Shown: positions 24,128 to 32,447 of the stretch, piece after piece | How the letters are laid out: every line of letters starts with the position of its first letter | Position numbering within the stretch: the first letter of the stretch is position 1 | Origin: Dorea sp. 5-2 | GTDB taxonomy: Bacteria; Bacillota; Clostridia; Lachnospirales; Lachnospiraceae | DNA: 64,000 nucleotides | Assembly (NCBI RefSeq): GCF_000403455.2 | Contig: NZ_KE159720.1 | Coordinates: 1 to 64,000, forward strand | Direction of reading: 5' to 3' | The notes under the pieces: model-generated | Databases searched by the model: none | Told to the model about the DNA's origin: nothing | What the model saw: only the letters and a program-made list of their open reading frames with translations | Position numbers and translations under genes: made by a program

Positions 24128-25468
24128 ATGGAAGAGGCGCTCATCAAGAGAGTAATGCCTCATAGCATAGAGGCGGAACAATCCGTGGTCGGAGCGATGC
24201 TGATGGATCGGGACGCGATCATGACGGCGTCGGAGATCATCAGCGGAGAGGATTTCTATCAGAGTGCATATGGAGTGATCTTTGACACTATGGTGGAGAT
24301 GTTCAATGAAGGAAAACCGGTAGACCTGGTGATGCTGCAGGACAGATTAAGGGAGAAAGCGGTTCCGGAGGAAGTCGCAGGGCTTGAGTTTGTCAGAGAA
24401 CTGGTGACATCGGCGCTGACGTCGGCGAATGTAAAGTATTATGCGCAGATCGTCGCGGATAAATCCCTGCTGCGCAGGCTGATCCGGCTGAATGAAGAGA
24501 TCGCGAATACTTGTTATGCCGGAAATGAACCGTTGGAGGGAATACTGGAGAAGACGGAGAAGTCAGTATTCGAACTGTTGGAGAGGCGGAGCGTGGGAGA
24601 ATTCGTGCCGATCAGGCAAGTAGTGCTGAATGCGCTTGAACGGATCGAGAAAGCGTCCAAGAGCAAAGGGACGGTTACGGGGATCCCCACCGGGTTCATT
24701 GATCTTGACTACAAGCTTTCGGGGCTGCAGCCTTCGGATCTGGTGCTGATAGCCGCAAGGCCTTCCATGGGAAAGACGGCGTTCGTCCTGAATATTGCGC
24801 AGTATATTGCGTTCAAGAAGGAGAAGGGAGTCGCGGTATTCAGCCTTGAGATGTCCAAAGAGCAGCTGGTGAACCGTCTGTTCTCGCTGGAGTCCCAGGT
24901 AGACGCACAGGCGATCCGGACGGGGAATATGAAGGATTCGGATTGGGAGAAGCTGATCGAAGGAGCCGGCATCATCGGAAGCTCCCGGCTGATCATTGAC
25001 GATACTCCGGGTATCTCTATATCGGAGCTGCGCTCTAAGTGCAGGAAATATAAGTTGGAACATGGGTTGGATATCGTCATCATCGACTACCTGCAGCTGA
25101 TGACAGGAAGCGTCGGCAGAAGTTCCGAATCCAGGCAGCAGGAGATCTCTGAGATATCCCGGTCCTTGAAGGGGCTTGCAAGAGAGCTGAATGTGCCGGT
25201 GATCGCATTGTCACAGTTAAGCCGAGCGGTAGAAAGCCGTCCGGATAAGCGGCCGATGCTCTCAGACCTGCGTGAGTCCGGGGCGATCGAGCAGGATGCG
25301 GATGTTGTCATGTTCATATACCGTGACGAATATTATAATAAAGACTCCGAATTTAAGAAGCAGGCGGAGATCATCATCGCAAAACAAAGAAACGGTCCTG
25401 TGGGGACCGTTAATCTGGCCTGGTTGGGCGAATACACGAAGTTCGCAAACCTAAGCAGGCAGGAATAA
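24128..25468 (+). CDS. dnaB: Replicative DNA helicase DnaB (DnaC in Bacillus nomenclature)
   Basis: This 446-residue hexameric helicase unwinds DNA at the replication fork. The N-terminal domain (about 10-110, PHSIEAEQSVVGAMLMD) is followed by a RecA-like ATPase. The ATPase has Walker A ARPSMGKTAF (about 209-218), ALFSLEMS-type motif (VFSLEMSKEQL), Walker B IIDYLQLM, and the DNA-binding and arginine finger parts (LSQLSRAVESR, LRESGAIEQDADVVMFIYR). No intein interrupts it. It ends 18 bases inside the convergent gene at 25451. Confidence 0.97.
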   Translation: MEEALIKRVMPHSIEAEQSVVGAMLMDRDAIMTASEIISGEDFYQSAYGVIFDTMVEMFNEGKPVDLVMLQDRLREKAVPEEVAGLEFVRELVTSALTSANVKYYAQIVADKSLLRRLIRLNEEIANTCYAGNEPLEGILEKTEKSVFELLERRSVGEFVPIRQVVLNALERIEKASKSKGTVTGIPTGFIDLDYKLSGLQPSDLVLIAARPSMGKTAFVLNIAQYIAFKKEKGVAVFSLEMSKEQLVNRLFSLESQVDAQAIRTGNMKDSDWEKLIEGAGIIGSSRLIIDDTPGISISELRSKCRKYKLEHGLDIVIIDYLQLMTGSVGRSSESRQQEISEISRSLKGLARELNVPVIALSQLSRAVESRPDKRPMLSDLRESGAIEQDADVVMFIYRDEYYNKDSEFKKQAEIIIAKQRNGPVGTVNLAWLGEYTKFANLSRQE

Positions 25469-25810
25469 CCTTTTTAATTTTTCGACAGGACCAGCTTCTG
25501 CCGCGCTTTTCCGATAGGATTGCTGTTGGCGGATGAGCTGGTCTAATTTCTTGAATTCCTCTTCCTGCCGTCGTTCTTTGGCGTCTAGAAGGAAGGACAT
25601 CTCTTTTGTGAACATAGAGAGCAGGACGGCGTTATTGTTCTCAAGCATCCGCTTCATATGTAACTGGTCTCGCGTCCTTCGGATATCAGGGATCAGCGCT
25701 TTCAGTTCGCAGAAAGGCACGCCTTGTTCGTACAGCTCTTTGATGCAGTTGAAAAGCCTGACATCATCTTTTGTTTCTTCCCTTAGTTGTTCTAAAGCGT
25801 TGTTGTTCAT
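25451..25810 (-). CDS. MerR-like C-terminal-type protein, possibly a regulator
   Basis: This is a 119-residue helical protein. Residues about 16-50 (VRLFNCIKELYEQGVPFCEL) resemble the dimerisation/second helix part of MerR regulators, and the rest is a coiled coil ending with EEEFKKLDQLIRQQQSYRK, a pattern seen in DUF3967-type tails. The DNA-binding N-terminus of MerR proteins is missing, and the upstream sequence does not encode it in any frame I can see. The promoter region is strongly palindromic. It overlaps the 3' end of dnaB tail to tail by 18 bases. Confidence 0.55.
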   Translation of the reverse strand: MNNNALEQLREETKDDVRLFNCIKELYEQGVPFCELKALIPDIRRTRDQLHMKRMLENNNAVLLSMFTKEMSFLLDAKERRQEEEFKKLDQLIRQQQSYRKSAAEAGPVEKLKRLFLPA

Positions 25811-25812
25811 AT

Positions 25813-25872
25813 TATGATACCCCCTTATTAAGAAATGGATAACGTCTTGTCCAACGTTATATGGGTATCATA
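25813..25872 (-). promoter_or_regulatory. Nested inverted repeats in the control region of the 25451-25810 gene
   Basis: An outer perfect 10-bp repeat (25813-25822, 25863-25872, TATGATACCC) encloses an inner perfect 7-bp repeat (25839-25845, 25854-25860, ATAACGT). The left arm overlaps the ribosome binding site and ends 3 bases before the ATG. A weak minus-strand promoter (TTGGAC, TAATAA) lies inside. This looks like an operator for a dimer or tetramer, or an mRNA hairpin that hides the start. Confidence 0.6.
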
Positions 25873-25966
25873 GCATGGGAAATCTGCGAAACAAGTCAAA
25901 AGAAGTCAGCAGGATAAAATAAAAAGAGGTTGCTACAACCCCTTTTTAAATAAATCATAAGTCATA

Positions 25967-26137
25967 TTAGCCCTGGGAAATTGCTCCTGTAGGACACTGA
26001 GCAGCGCAAGCTCCACAATCAACACAAGCGTCAGCATCGATCTCAAAATGATCTGCGCCCTGAGAGATAGCTCCAACCGGACATTCAGCTTCGCAAGCGC
26101 CGCAGCTTACACATTCATCACTAATTACGTGTGCCAT
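25967..26137 (-). CDS. 2[4Fe-4S] ferredoxin
   Basis: This 56-residue clostridial ferredoxin transfers electrons between enzymes such as pyruvate:ferredoxin oxidoreductase and hydrogenase. Two cluster-binding motifs CxxCxxCxxxCP are visible: CVSCGACEAECP and CVDCGACAAQCP, each followed by GAISQG. The start MAHVISDE is fixed by AAGGAGGG about 8 bases upstream on the minus strand; a longer frame to 26203 has no support. The gene is monocistronic. Confidence 0.95.
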   Translation of the reverse strand: MAHVISDECVSCGACEAECPVGAISQGADHFEIDADACVDCGACAAQCPTGAISQG

Positions 26138-26370
26138 GGTATGTACCCTCCTTTTTTTATAGTAGACAGAAGTTAAATTTTGTCTATCAATATCATAATA
26201 CAAAAGCGGGAAATATACAAGAGAAGATTACAGTTAGTAAAAAATTAAGAATTTTTTATTACACATCTTCATGGATTTGGTGTATAGTGGTGTTTGTTGG
26301 TGGAATACCGGTACATGATGTGACAGGTCAACAGACATTGTAGAAACTGTGGATGACAGGGAGAGAAAGT

Positions 26371-27684
26371 ATGATGAAGAAGATGTATAATGTCATAGCG
26401 GCCACGGTATGTGCAGCGATGTGTGTATGCGCATGTTCATCCGGGCGCGATGCAGACGGCGGGAAAGAACCGGCGAAAACACAGGAAGTAAATAAGAAAA
26501 AGGAAAAGGCATATCAGAAGAAGTTGGATATGATAACACCGTCCGCGTATGATAATGTGATGGGGTTAGATCTTGAGAAAGGAACCACGCTGTCTGTGAT
26601 CGGCAAGGCGAAGGACGTTCCTTACTGGGATGAAGTAAAGAAAGGCGCCGAGCAGGCGGTGGAGGATATGAATAAGAACCTGGGATACGAAGGGAAAGCC
26701 CGTATCAAGCTGACCTACAGCGCGCCCGCGGCGGCGGATAATGTGGACGAGCAGGTGAATATCCTGGACGAAGAGCTTGCAAGATATCCGGAGGCGATGG
26801 CGATCGCGATCGCAGACACGAAGGCATGCGAGGTCCAGTTCGACCTTGCCGCGGAAAGCGATATACCGGTCGTGGCGTTCGATTCGGGGAGCGATTATCA
26901 GGGGCTGATGGCGAGCGTATCGACGGACAATAAGGCGTCTGCGAGGGAGGCGGCGCAGCGGCTTGCCGACCTCATGGATGAAAAAGGGGAAGTGATCCTC
27001 TTTGTCCATGATTCGAAATCAGAATCGGCGATGGATCGGGAGAGTTCTTTTAAAGAAGAAATGGAGAATAACTATCCGGAGATTGCGGTCGCCGAGGTGT
27101 ATCATCTGGATCAGCTAGCTGTAATGCAGGAGAGGGTCGCGGCAGAGCGTAACGGAATACCCTGGCAGGAAGGAAGCGAGGATGGGACAGCCGAGCCGGA
27201 AGGAAGCGAGAATGGAACAACCGGACCGGAAGGCGGAGAGAATGGGGCAGCCGAGCCGGAAGGAAGCGAGAGCACGGATGTAAGACCGGAGCAGCCGGAA
27301 GATCCGGAGCATGAGGAAGTTACGGCGGATATGATATCCGAAGAAGATGTGATGGATTATATTATGGAGAAGCATCCCGATGCGGCGGGGATCTACGCGA
27401 CGAACGGAGAGGCGGTCAGGCTTGCCCTGGATACGGTTGAGAGAAATGAGAGGAAAGCGCATATCATTGGTTTTGATGGGGATAAAGATGAATTAGAGGC
27501 GCTGGAGGAAGGCAGGATAGACGCGCTGATCCTTCAGAATCCGTTTGGGATGGGATATGCCGCAGTCATAGCGTCCGCGAGGGCAGCGCTTTCTATGGGC
27601 AATGAGGCGATCGTGGACACAGGATATACCTGGATCACGAAGAAGAATCTGAAAGAGGAGCATATACAGAAATTGCTGTATTGA
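26371..27684 (+). CDS. Periplasmic-binding-protein lipoprotein (sugar-type)
   Basis: This is a 437-residue lipoprotein of the Peripla_BP_4 (ribose/galactose-binding) type. The signal peptide ends in a lipobox (VCAC, lipidated Cys about residue 22). The N-lobe has TLSVIGKAKDVPYWDEVKKG and AIAIADTKA; the C-lobe has AAGIYATNGEAVRLALDTV and AHIIGFDGDKDELEALEEG, with the typical DALILQNPFGMGYAAV end. A low-complexity insert at residues 267-306 consists of decapeptide repeats. No permease or ATPase gene is adjacent, so it may sense sugars or serve a distant transporter. The start at 26371 follows AGGGAGAG. Confidence 0.82.
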   Translation: MMKKMYNVIAATVCAAMCVCACSSGRDADGGKEPAKTQEVNKKKEKAYQKKLDMITPSAYDNVMGLDLEKGTTLSVIGKAKDVPYWDEVKKGAEQAVEDMNKNLGYEGKARIKLTYSAPAAADNVDEQVNILDEELARYPEAMAIAIADTKACEVQFDLAAESDIPVVAFDSGSDYQGLMASVSTDNKASAREAAQRLADLMDEKGEVILFVHDSKSESAMDRESSFKEEMENNYPEIAVAEVYHLDQLAVMQERVAAERNGIPWQEGSEDGTAEPEGSENGTTGPEGGENGAAEPEGSESTDVRPEQPEDPEHEEVTADMISEEDVMDYIMEKHPDAAGIYATNGEAVRLALDTVERNERKAHIIGFDGDKDELEALEEGRIDALILQNPFGMGYAAVIASARAALSMGNEAIVDTGYTWITKKNLKEEHIQKLLY

Positions 27685-27708
27685 TTATCCGATGCAGCAG
27701 ACGAAACA

Positions 27709-27746
27709 GGAAAAGAGACTGTTGTGAAAACAACAGCCCCTTTTCC
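27709..27746. terminator. Bidirectional terminator between convergent genes
   Basis: A 17-bp stem (27709-27725 with 27730-27746, two A-C mismatches) with a GAAA loop carries AAAA on one side and TTTT on the other. Its core CTGTTGT/ACAACAG resembles the other terminators of this window. Confidence 0.75.
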
Positions 27747-27837
27747 ATGATATGCCATCCCTGTTTGTGGGTGTTCTGATACTGTGATGCCAATATATCT
27801 ATACTGACGTCGTCAGTGGTATCAGCGTAAAGATTTA

Positions 27838-29121
27838 TCAATCATCAGAATCTTCGCCCTTTTCAGGCGTTGGTTCCGGAAGGTACAGATGAACAAGCTC
27901 GATCCGGTTCTTATCAAGACGTTCCACAACCATGTGAATACCTTCGTCCGTACAGATAGAATCCCCTGCTTCCGGCAGCCGGTCAAGACGTTCGATGATA
28001 AAACCGCCAAGAGAATCGTACTCATCCGAATTCAAGTCAAGTTCCAACCGGTCATTGAGTTCGTCCAGATTGATGGAGCCTTCTACAATATATTCGCGCT
28101 CATCGACTTCCTGTATAAAATCTTCCTCATTTTCGTCATATTCGTCATGGATCTCACCGACGATCTCTTCCAGAATATCTTCCAAAGTGATCAGCCCTGC
28201 GGTCTCGCCGTATTCATCCAACACAATGGCAATGTTAAAGGACGCCTGGCGCATCTCCACAAGAAGCTCGGAAATACTCTTGTATTCATAGGTAAAATAA
28301 GCCTCCCGCAGAAAATCCTGAATATGAAATTCTGTTGTACTGTCATATAACAGCAAGTCTTTCATATTAATAGTACCAACCACATTGTCCGTCGTGTCCT
28401 CGAAAATGGGGAGGCGTGTATACTTGTCTTCCCGGAAGATGGCGAGCAGTTCGTCATAGGTACTGTTGACGTCTGCAAATGTCACATGGACACGGGGGAC
28501 CATGACATCCTTAGCTCTGGCGTCGCCCAGATCGAACACGTTATTGATCATTTCTCTTTCGTCGGATTCAATGACTCCGTCCTCATGGCTGACATCAACG
28601 ATCGTACGGAGTTCGGTTTCTGTCATGGCTGTGTTCTTCGCGTTAGGATCCACGCGCAGAAGAAAAAGTATGCCGATTGACAGGCCGTTGATCACGAAGA
28701 TCACAGGCGTCATTAACTTCATGAAGATACTGATCACAGGCGCATACAGTAGGGACATCTTCTCGGAATGTATGGTCGCCATCGTCTTGGGGGTGATCTC
28801 CCCGAACAGAAGGATCAGCAGAGTCAGGATACCGCTTGCAAATGCAACCATAGACCCTCCGAAGCTATAGGCAAGCGTGGTGGTCAGGGACGCGGCAGAC
28901 AGATTGACGATGTTGTTGCCGATCAGTATGGCGCTTAACATCTTGCCGGAATCATCCGTAACGCGGAGAACTGTTTCGGCGCGCCTGTTTCCGTCTTCCG
29001 CCAGGGTGCGGATCCGAATCTTGTTAACAGTGGTCAATGCCGTCTCAGCAGATGAGAAAAATGCTGATAACAGCAGTAAGATAAACAGAATAATGAGTTG
29101 GGTGACGTCACTCGAGTCCAA
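27838..29121 (-). CDS. CNNM/CorC-type membrane protein with CBS pair (UPF0053, hemolysin family)
   Basis: This 427-residue membrane protein belongs to the family linked to magnesium efflux. The N-terminal CNNM domain (about 1-190) starts IILFILLLLSAFFSSAETAL and has four membrane segments. A pair of CBS domains follows (MVPRVHVTFADVNSTYDEL, YFTYEYKSISELLVEM), then a CorC_HlyC domain (about 345-420, YIVEGSINLDELNDRLEL). The old name hemolysin is misleading. The start is TTG at 29121, with AAGGAG about 11 bases upstream. The transported ion is not shown by sequence. Confidence 0.88.
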   Translation of the reverse strand: MDSSDVTQLIILFILLLLSAFFSSAETALTTVNKIRIRTLAEDGNRRAETVLRVTDDSGKMLSAILIGNNIVNLSAASLTTTLAYSFGGSMVAFASGILTLLILLFGEITPKTMATIHSEKMSLLYAPVISIFMKLMTPVIFVINGLSIGILFLLRVDPNAKNTAMTETELRTIVDVSHEDGVIESDEREMINNVFDLGDARAKDVMVPRVHVTFADVNSTYDELLAIFREDKYTRLPIFEDTTDNVVGTINMKDLLLYDSTTEFHIQDFLREAYFTYEYKSISELLVEMRQASFNIAIVLDEYGETAGLITLEDILEEIVGEIHDEYDENEEDFIQEVDEREYIVEGSINLDELNDRLELDLNSDEYDSLGGFIIERLDRLPEAGDSICTDEGIHMVVERLDKNRIELVHLYLPEPTPEKGEDSDD

Positions 29122-29251
29122 TTGATAAGTTCACTCCTTCTTAAAAATATTTTACTGAAATTAATATACAGCATTTACGGGCATTTTGCAAGTGTACATT
29201 GAATTTCCGGAAAAGGGGTGTTACAATTACTGAAAAAGAATCAGAGGTATT

Positions 29252-30187
29252 ATGAAGGAAAAGGACAGGAATAGAATGGAGAAGAAGATATATCACAAAC
29301 TGGTACAGATCGTCGGTGAAGAACGGGTAAGGACGGATGAACCGATGAAAAGCCATACGACATTTCGGGTGGGAGGACCGGCTGATTTCTTCGTGACGCC
29401 GGAGACGTCAGAAGAGGTGAGAGCGGTTATAGACATGTGCAGATCAGAGGAGATCGACTGCCATATTATAGGGAACGGGAGCAATCTTCTGGTCTCTGAC
29501 CGCGGAGTCAGGGGCGTGGTCGTGCAGATCGCGAAGGCGATGAATAAGATCGAGAGTAACGGCGAGCAGATCCGTGCGCAGGCGGGCGCGCTTCTGTCAG
29601 AGGTTGCGGCGTATGCGCTTAAGGACGGGCTTGCCGGATTCGAATTTGCGGCGGGGATCCCGGGGACGTTAGGGGGCGCATGTGTGATGAATGCCGGCGC
29701 CTATGGCGGCGAGATGAAGGATGTGCTTTATGAGGTTACGGTACTGACCCCGCAGGGAGAGTTCCTCGTCCTTAAGGAAGACGAACTGGAATTGGGATAC
29801 AGAACCAGTGTGGTCGCTAGAAAGGGCTATATTGTGCTTGAGGCAGTGATCCGGCTTAAGAAGGGCGATGAGGAAGAGATCCGAAGACAGATGGAGGATC
29901 TAAGAGACAGGCGGATCAGCAAGCAGCCGTTGGAATATCCAAGCGCCGGAAGTACGTTCAAGAGGCCGGAGGGATATTTTGCAGGAAAACTGATCCAGGA
30001 TGCAGGGCTTCGCGGATATACATTTGGCGGGGCGCAGGTATCGGAGAAGCACTGCGGCTTTGTGGTCAACCGGGGCGATGCGACGGCGGCAGAGGTGGCG
30101 GAGCTTATGCGCCGGGTGGCGGATAAAGTAGAAGAGCAATTCAAAGTACGGCTTGAACCGGAAGTAAAGAGACTGGGAGATTTTTAA
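29252..30187 (+). CDS. murB: UDP-N-acetylenolpyruvoylglucosamine reductase MurB
   Basis: This 311-residue FAD enzyme reduces the enolpyruvyl group to make UDP-N-acetylmuramic acid for peptidoglycan. Seen motifs: SHTTFRVGGPADFF, IGNGSNLLVSDRGVRGVV, AGIPGTLGGACVMNAGAYGG, LGYRTSV, and the type IIb ending SAGSTFKRPEGYFAGKLI with KHCGFVVN. The catalytic Ser is in PSAGSTFKRP. The ATG at 29252 has AGAGGT upstream; 29276 is an alternative. It heads an operon with rapZ one base after it. Confidence 0.96.
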   Translation: MKEKDRNRMEKKIYHKLVQIVGEERVRTDEPMKSHTTFRVGGPADFFVTPETSEEVRAVIDMCRSEEIDCHIIGNGSNLLVSDRGVRGVVVQIAKAMNKIESNGEQIRAQAGALLSEVAAYALKDGLAGFEFAAGIPGTLGGACVMNAGAYGGEMKDVLYEVTVLTPQGEFLVLKEDELELGYRTSVVARKGYIVLEAVIRLKKGDEEEIRRQMEDLRDRRISKQPLEYPSAGSTFKRPEGYFAGKLIQDAGLRGYTFGGAQVSEKHCGFVVNRGDATAAEVAELMRRVADKVEEQFKVRLEPEVKRLGDF

Positions 30188-30188
30188 G

Positions 30189-31070
30189 ATGAGATGTGTG
30201 ATCGTGACGGGGATGTCAGGCGCCGGAAAGAGTACGGCGCTTAAGATGTTGGAGGATGTAGGGTATTTTTGTGTGGACAATCTGCCCGTGCCGCTGATCC
30301 CGAAGATGGCAGATCTGCTCCGGGTGCCGGGAAGCGAGCTTAACAAAGCGGCGCTGGGAGTAGATATACGCAGCGGGGAGAGCCTTGCCGAGATGGCGAA
30401 GGTGATGGAAGAGCTGGATGCGGCGGGAATGAAGTATGAGATCCTTTTTCTGGAATCCTCAGACGGAGTGCTGATCAAAAGATATAAAGAAACACGGCGT
30501 TTTCACCCATTGGCGGGCAACGACGGGCGTGTAGATGAAGGGATCAGAAAAGAGCGGGAACGTATCGCATTTCTCAGAAAAAAAGCGGATTACCTGATCG
30601 ATACGAGCCATATGCTTACAAGAGAACTGAAAGCCGAGCTGAATAAGATCTTCGTACGGAATAAAGAGTACAAGAATCTCTATATCTCCGTGCTCTCTTT
30701 CGGATTCAAGTATGGGATCCCGGCAGACGCAGATCTTGTATTTGACGTGCGTTTTCTGCCGAACCCCTATTATATAGAAGAATTACGTCCAAAAAGCGGC
30801 AATGACCGGGAAGTCAGAGACTATGTCATGAAGAACAGGAAGGCAGAAGAATTCCTGGATAAGATGACGGACCTGGTGGAATTCCTGATCCCGAATTATG
30901 TCCAGGAGGGCAAGACGCAGCTTGTGATCGCCATAGGCTGCACCGGCGGGAAGCACCGCTCGGTCACATTGGCGAACGGATTATTTGAAGCTTTAAGCCG
31001 GAATGAGAATTATGGGATCCGGATAGAGCACAGGGATATCGGAAAAGATGCCATTACAAAGGCAAGATAG
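30189..31070 (+). CDS. rapZ: RNase adapter / nucleotide-binding protein RapZ (YvcJ)
   Basis: This 293-residue P-loop protein has Walker A GMSGAGKSTAL at residues about 7-17, a DNLPVPLIP segment, and the conserved C-terminal domain (IAIGCTGGKHRSVTLAN) that binds a UDP-sugar and, in E. coli, RNA. In Bacillus it is linked to competence and to GlmR-type control of cell wall synthesis. It sits between murB and whiA, as in most Firmicutes. The start is 1 base after the murB stop. Confidence 0.94.
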   Translation: MRCVIVTGMSGAGKSTALKMLEDVGYFCVDNLPVPLIPKMADLLRVPGSELNKAALGVDIRSGESLAEMAKVMEELDAAGMKYEILFLESSDGVLIKRYKETRRFHPLAGNDGRVDEGIRKERERIAFLRKKADYLIDTSHMLTRELKAELNKIFVRNKEYKNLYISVLSFGFKYGIPADADLVFDVRFLPNPYYIEELRPKSGNDREVRDYVMKNRKAEEFLDKMTDLVEFLIPNYVQEGKTQLVIAIGCTGGKHRSVTLANGLFEALSRNENYGIRIEHRDIGKDAITKAR

Positions 31071-31080
31071 GAGTATATAG

Positions 31081-31971
31081 ATGTCATTTTCGGGCATGAT
31101 AAAGGAGGAACTGACAGTACAGTGTGCGAAAGCAAGGCACTGCCGGCTCGCGGAACTGTCGGCTCTCATCCGTATGTCGGGGACATTCGGAGAAGATAGA
31201 AAAGGTGTGTGCAGTATAAGGTTCCATACGGAAAATTTTACAGTTGCAAGAAAATGCTTTACATTATTGGAAAAAACATTTAATATAGATACATGTATCG
31301 CAATCCGTAGGAATATGTCAAAAGGGAGTTGCAGCTATAATATCTATGCCAAAGGGGAAGGCCTGCTGGCAGCGAAGAACGCCATGATCCAGGCGGTCTG
31401 CTGTAAGAGGGCGTATATCCGGGGGGCGTTTATTGCGGCGGGCTCCATGAGCGATCCGAGTAAATCATATCATTTTGAGATCGTATGCAACACGCATGGA
31501 GAAGCAGAATATCTCAGAAGTTTGATGAATGCGTTTGACCTGGACGCTAAGATCGTTGAGAGGAAGAAAACCTACGTTGTATATCTGAAGGAAGGCTCCC
31601 AGATCGTAGATGTTCTGAATATTATGGAAGCACATGTCGGGCTTCTTGAACTTGAGAACGTCAGGATTATGAAGGAAATGCGTAATTCTGTGAACCGCAA
31701 GGTGAACTGCGAGACGGCGAACATTAACAAGACGGTGTCTGCGGCTGTCAGGCAGATAGAAGACATCAAGTATATACGCGATACGGTTGGGTTTGACAGG
31801 TTGCATCAAGGACTGAGAGACGTCGCCCTTACACGTCTTGCATATCCGGATGCTTCTTTGAAAGAACTGGGGGAACTTCTGGATGCGCCAGTGGGGAAAT
31901 CTGGAGTGAATCACCGGCTCAGAAGATTGAGTGAGATAGCGGTAAAGTTAAGGGATAGCAAGGAGGATTAA
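31081..31971 (+). CDS. whiA: DNA-binding protein WhiA
   Basis: This 296-residue protein has the two-part WhiA structure. The N-terminal part has divergent LAGLIDADG-endonuclease repeats (AELSALIRMSGTF, RAYIRGAFIAAGSM). The C-terminal part has a helix-turn-helix (RLAYPDASLKELGELL, KSGVNHRLRRL). In Streptomyces it controls sporulation and in Bacillus it influences chromosome segregation and cell division. It is slightly shorter than usual, but both domains are complete. In many Firmicutes yvcK/glmR lies just before whiA; here it is missing. Confidence 0.95.
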   Translation: MSFSGMIKEELTVQCAKARHCRLAELSALIRMSGTFGEDRKGVCSIRFHTENFTVARKCFTLLEKTFNIDTCIAIRRNMSKGSCSYNIYAKGEGLLAAKNAMIQAVCCKRAYIRGAFIAAGSMSDPSKSYHFEIVCNTHGEAEYLRSLMNAFDLDAKIVERKKTYVVYLKEGSQIVDVLNIMEAHVGLLELENVRIMKEMRNSVNRKVNCETANINKTVSAAVRQIEDIKYIRDTVGFDRLHQGLRDVALTRLAYPDASLKELGELLDAPVGKSGVNHRLRRLSEIAVKLRDSKED

Positions 31972-31977
31972 TTTTTT

Positions 31978-32235
31978 ATGACTAAGAAACCTGTTACTAT
32001 TCAAAACAATATGGATATGGAAGCCCGTCCTATTGCCCACCTGGTTCAGGAGGCAAGCCAGTATGCCAGCCAGGTATTTATCGAGATCGATAATAAGAAG
32101 ATCAATGCAAAGAGTATAATGGGGATGATGAGTCTGAGGCTGCAGAAAGGCGAGAGCGTGACTGTGGTGGCGGATGGACATGATGAGAATGAGGCTGTGG
32201 CAGGGATTGAGGATTTTCTGATCGCTGAGAATTGA
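31978..32235 (+). CDS. crh: Crh-like HPr paralogue with Glu at position 15
   Basis: This 85-residue HPr-fold protein is adjacent to whiA, as crh is in Bacillus. The regulatory Ser46 is conserved (KSIMG, S46). The catalytic His15 is replaced by Glu (MEARP, E15), so the protein cannot pass phosphate from enzyme I to sugar transporters. In Bacillus Crh the position is Gln. Ser46 phosphorylation by HPr kinase could make it a co-regulator of catabolite control with CcpA (inference from Crh). An AAGGAGG site lies upstream. The symbol is used by synteny. Confidence 0.85.
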   Translation: MTKKPVTIQNNMDMEARPIAHLVQEASQYASQVFIEIDNKKINAKSIMGMMSLRLQKGESVTVVADGHDENEAVAGIEDFLIAEN

Positions 32236-32362
32236 TCATACATGAATCGGGAGGATCCGTTCATGCATTGGCAATCTGACACAGCGAAGCTGTCGCTTGA
32301 AAAGAGCCAGGGGTATGGGTGAGATTGAGAGGTGCCCGGATAAGTATACATAATCAGTAACT

Positions 32363-32390
32363 GACAGAGGGCATGTAAGTGCCCTCTGTC
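32363..32390 (+). terminator. Terminator of the murB-rapZ-whiA-crh operon
   Basis: A perfect 11-bp stem (32363-32373 with 32380-32390) with a 6-base loop is followed by a short T-rich stretch. It separates the operon from the lipid kinase gene. Confidence 0.6.
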
Positions 32391-32447
32391 ATGTCGTTTA
32401 CGGGAAAGCGCCGGACAATGTACTGAGACGTGAAAGGGGAAGATGAT

